Assembly (NCBI RefSeq): GCF_016703145.1
Contig: NZ_JADJCO010000005.1
Location: 1,116,001-1,180,000 of the forward strand
Reading direction: 5' to 3'
DNA: 64,000 nucleotides
Source: Ottowia sp.
Lineage (GTDB): Bacteria > Pseudomonadota > Gammaproteobacteria > Burkholderiales > Burkholderiaceae_C
Shown: one piece after another, positions 8,805-17,455 of the stretch
Position numbering within the stretch: position 1 is the first letter of the stretch
Layout: each line of letters begins with the position of its first letter
Notes under the pieces: generated by a model
Database searches by the model: none
The model's input: only the letters and a program-made list of their open reading frames with translations
Told to the model about the DNA's origin: nothing
Made by a program: the position numbers and the translations under genes

Positions 8805-10214
8805 TCAGCGGATCTCACCGGCCGGTGCCGGGCGGGCGGGCTGTCCGGGCGGCAGGGGCTGCGGCACCAGGATGGCGGCGGTGAGCTGGTCATCACCGAA
8901 GTACGTGCGCGCGACGGCCTGCACCTGCGCCGCGCTGATCTGGCGCAGCCGCGCGATCAGGCGCTCGCTGGTGTCCGGCGGCAGGCCCTGGATCCACAGG
9001 TGGCCCAGCTCCTGCGCCTGGCCCATGACCGAATCGCGCTTGTAGATCTCGCTGGCGACCCACTGGGTCTTGACGCGGTTCAGCTCGGCCTCGCTCACGC
9101 CCTCGCGTGCCACGCGCGCCACCTGGGCGCGCAGCGCGGCCTCGACCTCGGCGGCGGTCTTGCCGGCGGCGGGCACGCCACTCAGGGTGAAGATCTGCGG
9201 CCCGCGCCCGAACAGGCCGTTGTCGGCGCTGACCGAGTCGGCCACGCGGTGGGGCCCGCGCGTCAGCGCCCGGTCCAGGCGCGCGCCGCTGTAGCCGTCC
9301 AGCACGGCGGCCAGCACCGTCAGGGCCAGGGCGTCGTCGTTGCTGGGCGAGGGCTCCAGCCCGTCCATGCGCGGCACCTTGAAGGCCAGCGACACCAGCG
9401 CCTGCTCGGCGGGGGCCTTGACATCGATGCGGCGCGTGCCCGCCTGCGCCGGCTCGGGGCGCGGCTTGCGCGCGGGCACCGGGCGGGCGGCGATGGCGCC
9501 GTAGGTCTTCCGCGCCAGGGCCAGCACGGCCTGCGGATCGACGTCGCCGGCCACCACCACGGCGGCGTTGGCGGGCACGTACCAGCGCTGGAAGAAGGCG
9601 CGCGCGTCGTCGGCGGTGAGCGCGTCCAGGTCGCCCATCCAGCCGATCACCGGACGGCGGTAGGGCGCGGCGGCGAAGGTGGCGGCCATCTGCTGCTCGG
9701 CCATCAGCGCGCGCGGGTTGTCGTCGACGCGCAGGCGCCGCTCTTCCTTGACCACCGCCAGCTCCTTGGCGAACTCCTCGTCGCTGTAGCGGTTGTGGGC
9801 GAAGCGGTCGGCCTCCAGCGCCATCACGTCGGCCAGCCTGGCGGCGGGCACCTGCTGGTAGTAGCCGGTGTAGTCCCGGCTGGTGAAGGCGTTCTCGCGC
9901 CCGCCCAGCGCGGCCACGCGGCGCGAGAACTCGCCCGGCGCCAGCGTGTCGGTGCCCTTGAACATCAGGTGCTCCAGCAGGTGGGCCACGCCGCTGGTGC
10001 CGTCCACCTCGTCCATGGCGCCCACGCGCACCCAGAGCATGTGCACGGCGGTGGGCGCGCGCCGGTCGGGCTTGACGATGAGGGTGAGGCCGTTGTCCAG
10101 CGTGAACTGGCTGACCGGCGGGGCGGCCGGCGGCGTCTGCGCCGGGGCGAAGGCGGCGCCGAGCGCCAGGACACCGGCCGCGCCGGCCCGCCGGAGGAGG
10201 GAAATGAAAGGCAT
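8805..10214 (-). CDS. M16 family zinc metallopeptidase, catalytic subunit
   Basis: A 469-residue insulinase-family peptidase with a signal peptide (MPFISLLRRAGAAGVLALGA to APAQ). The inverted zinc motif HLLEH sits in VAHLLEHLMFKGTD; ENAFTSRDYTGYYQQ and the downstream acidic helix are also conserved. An ATG three codons upstream (10223) is equally possible. It is 13 bases upstream of its non-catalytic partner, so they are translated together. The whole frame stays open on this strand to 12995, but that part lies opposite selD and the ATPase and is not coding. Confidence 0.9.
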   Translation of the reverse strand: MPFISLLRRAGAAGVLALGAAFAPAQTPPAAPPVSQFTLDNGLTLIVKPDRRAPTAVHMLWVRVGAMDEVDGTSGVAHLLEHLMFKGTDTLAPGEFSRRVAALGGRENAFTSRDYTGYYQQVPAARLADVMALEADRFAHNRYSDEEFAKELAVVKEERRLRVDDNPRALMAEQQMAATFAAAPYRRPVIGWMGDLDALTADDARAFFQRWYVPANAAVVVAGDVDPQAVLALARKTYGAIAARPVPARKPRPEPAQAGTRRIDVKAPAEQALVSLAFKVPRMDGLEPSPSNDDALALTVLAAVLDGYSGARLDRALTRGPHRVADSVSADNGLFGRGPQIFTLSGVPAAGKTAAEVEAALRAQVARVAREGVSEAELNRVKTQWVASEIYKRDSVMGQAQELGHLWIQGLPPDTSERLIARLRQISAAQVQAVARTYFGDDQLTAAILVPQPLPPGQPARPAPAGEIR

Positions 10215-10332
10215 GGGCTGCATGAGTCGTGTGGGCGGGCAAACGTTCCCGCCGGCCGAGTGTGCCCCAGCGGCGGCGGCCGGACGAGATCTCATGAGAA
10301 TAATGCCACCAGCCCGCTCCATATATGAGTCT

Positions 10333-10352
10333 TCAGCTATTTTTTGAATAGC
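10333..10352. repeat. short AT-rich inverted repeat between M16 and selD
   Basis: CAGCTATTTTTTGAATAGCG contains GCTATT and AATAGC around a TTTTG loop. It resembles the palindromic end of the dispersed repeat family in this window and lies in the divergent promoter region of the M16 operon and selD. Confidence 0.45.
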
Positions 10353-10391
10353 GAACGACAGCACATCAGGCCCATCGGCGACAATCCGCTC

Positions 10392-11471
10392 ATGATTTCG
10401 ACGCCCTCTCTCACCCCTTTCGTGGCCGGCGCAGAGCCGCGCCTGACCGCGCTCTCGCACGGCGGCGGCTGCGGCTGCAAGATCGCGCCCGGCGTGCTCT
10501 CCAGCATCCTGCGCGGCACCGGCGCCATGCCGCTGCCGCCCGAGCTGCTGGTGGGCATCGAGACGGCGGACGACGCCGCCGTCTACCGCCTGAACGACAC
10601 GCAGGCGCTGGTGGCCACCACCGACTTCTTCATGCCCATCGTGGACGACGCGTTCGACTTCGGCCGCATCGCCGCCACCAACGCCCTCTCCGACGTGTAC
10701 GCCATGGGCGGCACGCCCATCATGGCGCTGGCCCTCGTCGGCATGCCGATCAACGTGCTGTCGGTCGAGACCATCGGCCGCATCCTCGAAGGCGGCGCCA
10801 GCGTGTGCCGCGCGGCGGGCATCCCCATCGCGGGCGGGCACACCATCGACTCGGTCGAGCCCATCTACGGCCTGGTCGCCCTCGGCCTGGTGCACCCGGA
10901 CCGCGTCAAGAAGAACAGCGGCGCGCGCGTGGGCGACGTGCTGGTGCTGGGCAAGCCCATCGGCGTGGGCGTGCTGTCGGCGGCGCTCAAGAAGGAGCAG
11001 CTCGCGCCCGAGGGCTACGCCGAGATGATCGCCAGCACCACGCGCCTGAACACCCCCGGCCCCGACCTGGCCGCGCTGCCCGGCGTGCACGCCCTGACCG
11101 ACGTCACCGGCTTCGCCCTGGCCGGCCACGCGCTGGAGCTGGCGCGCGGCGCCGGCGTCACCGTGCGCATCGACTGGCCCGCCGTGCCCGTGCTGCCCGG
11201 CGTGCGCGAGCTGGCCGCGCAGGGCATCGTCACCGGCGCCAGCGGCTGCAACTGGGCCGCCTACGGCGGCGACGTGCAGTTGCCCGAGGGCTTCGCCGAC
11301 GCCGACCGCGCCCTGCTGAGCGACCCGCAGACCAGCGGCGGCCTGCTGGTGGCCTGCGCGCCCGAGGCGCTGAACGACGTGCTGGCCGCATTCCAGCGGC
11401 ACGGCTTCGGGCAGGCGGCGGTCGTTGGCGAGGTGGCGCCGCGCGGCCAGGCGCCGCTGGTCATACGCTGA
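10392..11471 (+). CDS. selD: selenide, water dikinase
   Basis: SelD makes selenophosphate from selenide and ATP for selenocysteine or selenouridine synthesis. The 359-residue product has the catalytic segment SHGGGCGCK near residue 20, with Cys in the position that can be Sec in other species, the ATP-binding NALSDVYAMGGTP, and the terminal DPQTSGGLLVA. The ORF opens at 10344, but MISTPSLTPF at 10392 fits the family length. No selA or selB is in the window, so use for 2-selenouridine in tRNA is as likely as selenoproteins. Confidence 0.94.
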   Translation: MISTPSLTPFVAGAEPRLTALSHGGGCGCKIAPGVLSSILRGTGAMPLPPELLVGIETADDAAVYRLNDTQALVATTDFFMPIVDDAFDFGRIAATNALSDVYAMGGTPIMALALVGMPINVLSVETIGRILEGGASVCRAAGIPIAGGHTIDSVEPIYGLVALGLVHPDRVKKNSGARVGDVLVLGKPIGVGVLSAALKKEQLAPEGYAEMIASTTRLNTPGPDLAALPGVHALTDVTGFALAGHALELARGAGVTVRIDWPAVPVLPGVRELAAQGIVTGASGCNWAAYGGDVQLPEGFADADRALLSDPQTSGGLLVACAPEALNDVLAAFQRHGFGQAAVVGEVAPRGQAPLVIR

Positions 11472-11472
11472 A

Positions 11473-11521
11473 CCATGAAATTCCAACATACGGCAATCGA
11501 ATTTCGTGGTATCTGATACCA
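11473..11521 (+). promoter_or_regulatory. two nested inverted repeats before the ATPase-cas3 frame
   Basis: CCATGAAATTC (11473-11483) mirrors GAATTTCGTGG (11499-11509) with one mismatch, and TGGTATCTGATACCA (11507-11521) is a perfect palindrome around one base. They fill the gap between the selD stop and the start at 11529, leaving 7 bases. They could be an operator for the ATPase/cas operon or a selD transcript end; there is no T tract. Confidence 0.45.
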
Positions 11522-11528
11522 TGACGGC

Positions 11529-12749
11529 ATGCTCATCGAACGCCCCCGCCTGGCCGGCCAGCTTGCCGGTCTGCTGGCGTCGTTCCGTGCGGTCGAGTTG
11601 GTCGGCCCCCGGCAGGTAGGCAAGACCACGCTGGCACGGCGGTTCATCGACGTCGGCAGCCCCCACTACTTCGATCTCGAGGACCCCGTCTCGCGCCAGC
11701 GGCTGGCCGACCCGATGAGCACCCTGGCCGACATGCAGGGCCTGATCGTCATCGACGAGATCCAGCACCTGCCCACGCTGCCCGAGACCCTGCGCGTGCT
11801 CATGGACCGGCCCGAGCGCATGCACCAGAGCGGCCAGTACCTGCTGCTGGGCAGCGCGTCGCCGCGCGTGATGCACAAGAGCGAATCCCTGCTGGGCCGC
11901 GCGGCCACGCTGGAAGTGACCGGCTTCGACATCAGCGAAGTGGGCGCCGGCGCGCCGGCCATGCAGCAGCTGTGGCTGCGCGGCGGGTACCCGGCCGCCT
12001 TCCTCGCGCCGAACGACCTGGTCAGCACCCAGTGGCGCAACGACGCCATCCTGCGCCACGTGAGCGGCGACCTTCCCCTGCTCGGCATGAACGCGCCCGC
12101 GCCACTCATGACGCGCTTCTGGCAGATGCTGGCGCACTACCACGGACAGATCTGGAACGCGGCCGAGCCCGCGCGCTCGCTGGGCATCTCCGAGCCCACG
12201 GTGCGCCGCTACCTGGATTACCTGACGCAGACCTTCATGGTGCGCCAGTTGCAGCCCTGGCACGAGAACGTCGGCAAGCGCCAGGTCAAGGCGCCCAAGA
12301 TCTACCTCGCCGACAGCGGCCTGCTGCATGCGCTGCTGGGGATCCGCCACCTGCCGCAACTGCTGGCGCACCCCTTGAGCGGCGCCAGTTGGGAAGGCTT
12401 TGCGCTGGAACAGGTGCTGCGCATCGCCCAGCCCGACCAGGCGTTCTTCTGGGCCACCCATCAGGGCGCGGAACTGGACCTGCTGCTGTTCAAGGACGGC
12501 CGGCGCGTGGGCGTGGAGTTCAAGCGCAGCGATGCGCCCAAGCTCACGCCCAGCATGCGCATCGCGCTGGAAGATCTGCGGCTCGATGCGCTGTACGTGG
12601 TCTATCCGGGCCCGCACCGCTACGCGCTGGCGCCGCGCGTCGAGGCCGTGCCGCTGACCGCGCTGTTGGCGCAAGCTGATTCCAATGGTTTGAAACCAGG
12701 TGTCGCCGTGTACGCCAACAACACAAAAACGCAAGTGAGGGAAGACTCG
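11529..12749 (+). CDS. AAA ATPase with DUF4143 domain, in frame with cas3 and lacking its own stop
   Basis: These 407 codons encode a recognisable DUF4143-type ATPase. Walker A is GPRQVGKTTLARRF, Walker B is GLIVIDEIQHLP, the middle LRGGYPAAFLA and SEPTVRRYLDYL are typical, and the C-terminal half has a nuclease-fold-like GAELDLLLFKDGRRVGVEFKR. Such proteins are common, poorly understood, often mobile genes. Here no stop separates it from cas3: the frame continues through a roughly 25-residue linker (from about LLAQADSNG to VREDS) into the Cas3 methionine at 12750. The ATPase part looks complete. It may be translated alone only if termination occurs another way, so a fusion protein is a real possibility. 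Confidence 0.85.
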
Positions 12750-12752
12750 ATG
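12737..12752 (+). promoter_or_regulatory. ribosome binding site and internal start of cas3
   Basis: GAGG at 12737-12740 lies 9 bases before ATG 12750-12752, which begins the normal Cas3 sequence. It supports separate translation of Cas3 in addition to any ATPase-Cas3 fusion. Confidence 0.6.
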
Positions 12753-14999
12753 CCAACACCTTGGGCCCATTCCGGCGGGCATCTGCTGGCCGATCATTTG
12801 CGAGCCGTCGCCCGTGCTGCCGCTGCCTTCGCGGCCGCCCTGGACAGCGGGAGCACCGCCGGCCCCTGGGCGCATGCCGCTGGCCTGTGGCACGACCTGG
12901 GCAAATACCGGCCCGGTTTTCAGCGCTATGTGCGGCTGGCCGACAACCCCGATGCGCACATCGAAGGCAAGTTGGCGGGACGCGAGAAAACCCATTCAGC
13001 CGCTGGGGCTCTGTGGGCCATCCAGCGGTTCAATAAGCCCAATCAACCCTACGGCCACATCCTGGCCTACCTCATCGCGGGTCACCATGCCGGACTGGAC
13101 GATTGGAATGGCGGGCTGAACGAACGGCTGCAAGGCGAAGACGCTCAACAGGAGCTTGCGGACGCCCTGGCGGCCCAGCCCCCATCCGAGCTGCTGGTGC
13201 ATGACGATCTGGCGACGCACATTCCCGGCGGCGCGGCGGGTTTTGCGCTGTGGGTGCGCCTGCTGTTCTCCTGCCTGGTGGATGCCGATTTTCTGGACAC
13301 CGAAGCGCACTTTGACGCGGGCAAGCCTGCCCGCCGCGAAGGCTTTCCCACGCTGGCGCAGATGCGGCGGGCTTTCGATGCGCACATGGCCGCGCTGCCC
13401 GTGGCCAGCACGCCCGTCAATGCCTTGCGCGCCGACATCTTGCGCCAGTGCCGGGCCAAGGCGGAGCTGCCGCCGGGCTTTTTCTCGCTCACCGTGCCCA
13501 CGGGCGGCGGCAAAACCCTCTCCAGCCTGGCGTTCGCTCTGGAACATGCGCGGGCGCATGGCAAGCGCCGCGTGATTTACGCCATTCCCTACACCAGCAT
13601 CATCGAGCAGACGGCGGATGTGTTTCGCCAGGTGTTCGAGGTCCTGGGGGACGAGGTGCTGATCGAACATCACAGCCAGGCCGATGCCGCCGAGAAAGAC
13701 GAAACCGCGCGCAGCCGCCTGGCCTGCGAGAACTGGGATGCGCCGCTGGTCGTCACCACCAACGTGCAGTTGTTCGAGTCGCTCTTCGCCGCCAAGACCT
13801 CGCGCTGCCGCAAGCTGCACAACATTGCGGGCAGCGTCATCGTGCTGGACGAAGCGCAGCAACTGCCGCCCGCCTTCCTGCAGCCCATCCTGGACGTGCT
13901 CAACCTGCTGGTGGCGCACTACGGCGTCACGGTGGTGCTTTGCACCGCCACTCAGCCTGCGCTGAACAGCACCCGCTACTTCGATGCCAGCAAGAACCTG
14001 CGCGGACTGGAAAACGTGCGCGAGATCATCGACGACCCCGATGCGTTGTTCGAGGCCCTGAAGCGCGTGCAGGTCGAGCTGCCGACCGACTGGACTGCCC
14101 CCACCGCATGGGCCGACGTCGCGGCGCAGCTCAGCGTTGAAGACTGTGTCCTCGCCATCGTCAACACCCGCAAGGCCGCGCGCGAACTGCACCGCCTGAT
14201 GCCCGAAGGCACCCTGCACCTGTCGGCCCTGATGTGCGGCGCGCACCGCAAGGACGTCATTGCGCAAATCAAGGAGCGCCTGAAGGCCAGGCGCGAGGGG
14301 TGTGACCCTCGGCCGCTGCGCGTCGTCAGCACGCAACTGGTGGAGGCCGGGGTGGACATCGACTTCCCCGTGGTCTACCGCGCCCTGGCCGGGCTCGACT
14401 CCATTGCCCAGGCCGCAGGCCGCTGCAACCGTGAAGGACGCTTGGAAGGCAAAGGGCGCGTGGTGGTGTTCGTGCCGCCGGAGAAACCACCCGTGGGCCA
14501 TTTGCGCAAGGGCGCCGATGCCTGCATTGCCACGCTGCACGGACAAGCGCACGACCCGCTGGCGCGTGGCCTGTTTGAGCGCTACTTCAAGGAGTTTTAC
14601 CACTCCGTCGATCTGGACAGCCACGGCATCGTGGATCTGCTCAAGGTGGAGCCGCGCACGTTGGCGGTGAAGTTCCGCTCTGCCGCCGAGGCGTTCCGGC
14701 TGATCGACGACGAAGACAAGGCCACGGTGGTGGTGCGCTATGCACCGCAGCACGATGAAATCGACAAGCTGCTGGGCATCCTCGCGGCAGAAGGCCCGCA
14801 GCGCTGGCTGATGCGCAAGCTGCAGCGCTACACGGTCAGCATCCCGAAACGGGAGGCTGACAAGATGCTGGCGCAAGGCAGCGTGACCCTGCCCATGCCA
14901 GGCTTGTATGCCATGGTAAATACTGATAATTTATACAGTAATATTCTGAGGCTGGTGGACGACGACAACCTCTTCAACCCCAGCGGCTTTGCCTTGTGA
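12750..14999 (+). CDS. cas3: CRISPR-associated helicase-nuclease Cas3, type I-C
   Basis: A 749-residue protein that is recruited by Cascade to nick, unwind and degrade target DNA. The N-terminal HD nuclease shows GLWHDLGKYRPGF near residue 46, KTHSAAGAL and IAGHHAGLDDW. The SF2 helicase shows Walker A VPTGGGKTLSS (about 250), VLDEAQQLP (about 366), LCTATQPAL, and motifs V/VI in VEAGVDIDFPVV and QAAGRCNREG. All key residues seem present. It is the first gene of the cas operon and shares its frame with the ATPase upstream; a good ribosome binding site supports the internal start. Confidence 0.93.
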   Translation: MPTPWAHSGGHLLADHLRAVARAAAAFAAALDSGSTAGPWAHAAGLWHDLGKYRPGFQRYVRLADNPDAHIEGKLAGREKTHSAAGALWAIQRFNKPNQPYGHILAYLIAGHHAGLDDWNGGLNERLQGEDAQQELADALAAQPPSELLVHDDLATHIPGGAAGFALWVRLLFSCLVDADFLDTEAHFDAGKPARREGFPTLAQMRRAFDAHMAALPVASTPVNALRADILRQCRAKAELPPGFFSLTVPTGGGKTLSSLAFALEHARAHGKRRVIYAIPYTSIIEQTADVFRQVFEVLGDEVLIEHHSQADAAEKDETARSRLACENWDAPLVVTTNVQLFESLFAAKTSRCRKLHNIAGSVIVLDEAQQLPPAFLQPILDVLNLLVAHYGVTVVLCTATQPALNSTRYFDASKNLRGLENVREIIDDPDALFEALKRVQVELPTDWTAPTAWADVAAQLSVEDCVLAIVNTRKAARELHRLMPEGTLHLSALMCGAHRKDVIAQIKERLKARREGCDPRPLRVVSTQLVEAGVDIDFPVVYRALAGLDSIAQAAGRCNREGRLEGKGRVVVFVPPEKPPVGHLRKGADACIATLHGQAHDPLARGLFERYFKEFYHSVDLDSHGIVDLLKVEPRTLAVKFRSAAEAFRLIDDEDKATVVVRYAPQHDEIDKLLGILAAEGPQRWLMRKLQRYTVSIPKREADKMLAQGSVTLPMPGLYAMVNTDNLYSNILRLVDDDNLFNPSGFAL

Positions 15000-15008
15000 A
15001 GGAGCCCC

Positions 15009-15665
15009 ATGTCCCCTCGCTTTTGCCTTGAAGTCGCAGGCCCTTTCGCCTGCTTCACCCGCCCGGAGATGAAGGTGGAGCGCGTCTCCTACGACGTGAT
15101 GACGCCCTCCGCCGCCCGCGCCGTGTTCGAGTCCATTCTGTGGAAGCCCGCCATCCGCTGGCGCGTGCAGCGCATCGAGGTGCTCAAGCCCATCCGTTTC
15201 ATCAACCTGCGGCGCAACGAAGTCAGCGCCGTGGTGTCCACGCGCAACGTGCAGCAGGCCATGGCGGCGGGCAGCGGCACGCTGGGCCTGTACATCGAAG
15301 ACGAGCGCCAGCAGCGCGCGGGCTACTTTTTGCGCGACGTGGCCTATCGCATCCATGCCGACCTGTCGCTGGCGCTGGGCTGCACCGAGCCCTTGATGAA
15401 GTACACCGAAATGTTCACCCGCCGTGCCAGCAAGGGCCAGTGCGTGAACCAGCCCTACCTGGGCTGCCGCGAGTTCGCGGCGGACTTCCGGCTGGTTACG
15501 GCCGATTCGCTGCCTGCCACGCCCATCCCCGACACGCGCGAACTGGGCTGGATGCTGCACGACCTGGACTTCACCCGCCCCGCCGACCCGCAGCCGCGCT
15601 TCTTCAACGCCCGGATGGAGCGCGGCGTGGTGCAGGTTCCTGCGTTTGAGGAGGCACGCGGATGA
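15009..15665 (+). CDS. cas5c: type I-C Cas5 (Cas5c/Cas5d), pre-crRNA endonuclease
   Basis: A 218-residue protein. In subtype I-C there is no Cas6, and Cas5c cuts the repeat hairpin and stays on the 5' handle of crRNA. The start FCLEVAGPFACFTRPEMKVERVSYDVMTPSAARAV is split-recognisable: FCLEVAGPFACFTRPEMK, then VSYDVMTPSAARAVFESI are the family hallmarks, followed by RRNEVSAVV. It begins 9 bases after cas3 and its stop overlaps the cas8c start by 4 bases (ATGA), showing translational coupling. Confidence 0.94.
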   Translation: MSPRFCLEVAGPFACFTRPEMKVERVSYDVMTPSAARAVFESILWKPAIRWRVQRIEVLKPIRFINLRRNEVSAVVSTRNVQQAMAAGSGTLGLYIEDERQQRAGYFLRDVAYRIHADLSLALGCTEPLMKYTEMFTRRASKGQCVNQPYLGCREFAADFRLVTADSLPATPIPDTRELGWMLHDLDFTRPADPQPRFFNARMERGVVQVPAFEEARG

Positions 15666-17455
15666 TTTTGCAATCACTTCGGGACTACTACGCTCGAGCA
15701 CAGCTTTCGCCGCCAGGCTGGGAGTTGAAGGCGATTCCTTTTTTTGTTGTCCTGCAACCTGATGGCTGCGTGGTTAGCGTTGTTTCTCGTGTTGACAAAG
15801 ACAACCCTCGCGGCAGCCCAGTTTTGGTGCCTCAGTCAGAAATTCGCTCTGGAAAGAATGCTTGGGCTCAACCAAATTTACTTTGGGATCACTACGGATT
15901 TGTTTTGGGGGAGCCAAAGCGCAAACCTAACGGGGAAATGGATCCATCGGACACCTATGAAAAGGCCGAGAGGCAACGGGGTGCCTTTGTTGAGCGCATT
16001 GAGTCTTTGCGGCTGAAATACCCCGAGTCGCGAGGGTTGATCGCAGTATCAAATTTTTATGCACGTGGTGAATACAAAAAAATTTTTGCACGACCCGATG
16101 CAGTCGAAATAGCGAAGATCCCTGGTGCCAACCTGACGTTCAGACTTTTTGATGAGATTGAACCTGTATTGCATGAAGCCTGGATACAGAAGCTGATATC
16201 AAGCGATGCGCCTTCCTCTGAAGATATTGATACGAACGATGTTGCAAAGTCCGCAATTTGCTTAGCCACAGGAGATCATACAGAAATCGCTCGATTGCAC
16301 CCCAAAATCTATCGGGTGTGTTCAAAACCAACAGCACTTGCTGCGGCCAATTCGAAAGAGGCTCCTGCCTACTCTTCGTACGGTAAAGATCAGGGCTTTA
16401 TTTTTCCCATTGGAAAATCGGCCGCCTTCGCCTACGCCACCGCCCTGAACTACCTGCTGCGCAAGGACTCGCCCCAGCGTATGCAGGTGGGCGACGCCTC
16501 CACCGTGTTCTGGGCCGAACGGCAAGACCCGTTCGAGAGCATCTTTGGCGATATCTTCCAGGACAACCCCGACGCCAGCACCGCCGCCGTGCGCGCGTTG
16601 CTCGACGCCGTGCACAGCGGCCACTGGGGGCCGTCGGACGAAACCCTGCGCTACCACGTGCTGGGCCTCGCGCCCAACGCGGCGCGCATCAGCATCCGCT
16701 TCTACCACTGCGTCACCCTGCGCGAACTGGGCCAGCGCATCGCGCAGCACTTTGAGGATTTGTCGCTGGCGCGCGGGCCGAACGACCCGCAGTACCCCAG
16801 CTTGAAACGCCTGCTGCAAGCAGTTTGTCTGACCACTAAAACGCAGCCCTTTGGTGATATTGATCGTCTTCCGCCTGCCCTGGGCGGCGCGGTGGTGGAC
16901 GCCATCCTGGCCGGGCCGGATGTCCCTTACCCCAGCCTCTGGCTCAACGCCGCCGTGGGCCGTTGCCGGGCCGAGCGGGCCGTCAACTATCTGCGCGCCG
17001 CGGCCATCAAGGCGTGCCTCAACCGCCAGATCCGTTTTCGCCACGGCACAGAAAAGGAGTTTCTGCCCATGCTCGACCTCAGCAACACGCACCCGGCCTA
17101 CCGGCTGGGGCGGCTCTTCGCGGTGCTGGAAAAAATCCAGGAAGAAGCCAGCGGCGGCGGCCTCAATGCCACCATCCGCGACCGCTACTACGGCGCGGCC
17201 TCCAGCACGCCGGTGGCGGTGTTCACCACCGTGCTGCGCTTGAAGAACGCGCACTTGAAGAAGCTGGCACCGGGGCGCGTAGCCTGGTTTGAAAAATTAC
17301 TGGGCGAGGTGCTTGGCCCGTTGAGCGATTTTCCCAAACACCTGCCCTTGCCCGACCAAGGCCGCTTTGCGCTGGGCTACTACCACCAGCGCCAGGACTT
17401 TTTCACCCGCAAACCCCAAGACACCCCGGATACCCCCGAAGGAGAACCCGCATGA
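15662..17455 (+). CDS. cas8c: type I-C large subunit Cas8c (Csd1)
   Basis: A 597-residue Cascade large subunit that helps recognise the PAM. Family landmarks are the N-terminal LRDYYARAQLSPPGWE, the central YSSYGKDQGFIFPIGKSAAF and ALNYLLRKDS, and the C-terminal FALGYYHQRQDFF. It overlaps cas5c and cas7c by 4 bases each. The first roughly 750 bases (to about 16410) are visibly richer in A+T, with codons unlike the remaining 1 kb and all neighbouring cas genes. The switch falls at the conserved SYGKDQG segment. The frame is intact, so the protein should work. Confidence 0.93.
   Translation: MILQSLRDYYARAQLSPPGWELKAIPFFVVLQPDGCVVSVVSRVDKDNPRGSPVLVPQSEIRSGKNAWAQPNLLWDHYGFVLGEPKRKPNGEMDPSDTYEKAERQRGAFVERIESLRLKYPESRGLIAVSNFYARGEYKKIFARPDAVEIAKIPGANLTFRLFDEIEPVLHEAWIQKLISSDAPSSEDIDTNDVAKSAICLATGDHTEIARLHPKIYRVCSKPTALAAANSKEAPAYSSYGKDQGFIFPIGKSAAFAYATALNYLLRKDSPQRMQVGDASTVFWAERQDPFESIFGDIFQDNPDASTAAVRALLDAVHSGHWGPSDETLRYHVLGLAPNAARISIRFYHCVTLRELGQRIAQHFEDLSLARGPNDPQYPSLKRLLQAVCLTTKTQPFGDIDRLPPALGGAVVDAILAGPDVPYPSLWLNAAVGRCRAERAVNYLRAAAIKACLNRQIRFRHGTEKEFLPMLDLSNTHPAYRLGRLFAVLEKIQEEASGGGLNATIRDRYYGAASSTPVAVFTTVLRLKNAHLKKLAPGRVAWFEKLLGEVLGPLSDFPKHLPLPDQGRFALGYYHQRQDFFTRKPQDTPDTPEGEPA

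Noticed and set aside
10392..11471. In-frame UGA selenocysteine codon in selD
   Set aside because: The catalytic position is an ordinary cysteine (GGCGCK); no internal stop is present.
8805..12995. A 1396-codon open frame on the minus strand
   Set aside because: Only the part up to about 10214 is the M16 peptidase; the rest is antisense to selD and the ATPase and arises from high G+C codon bias.
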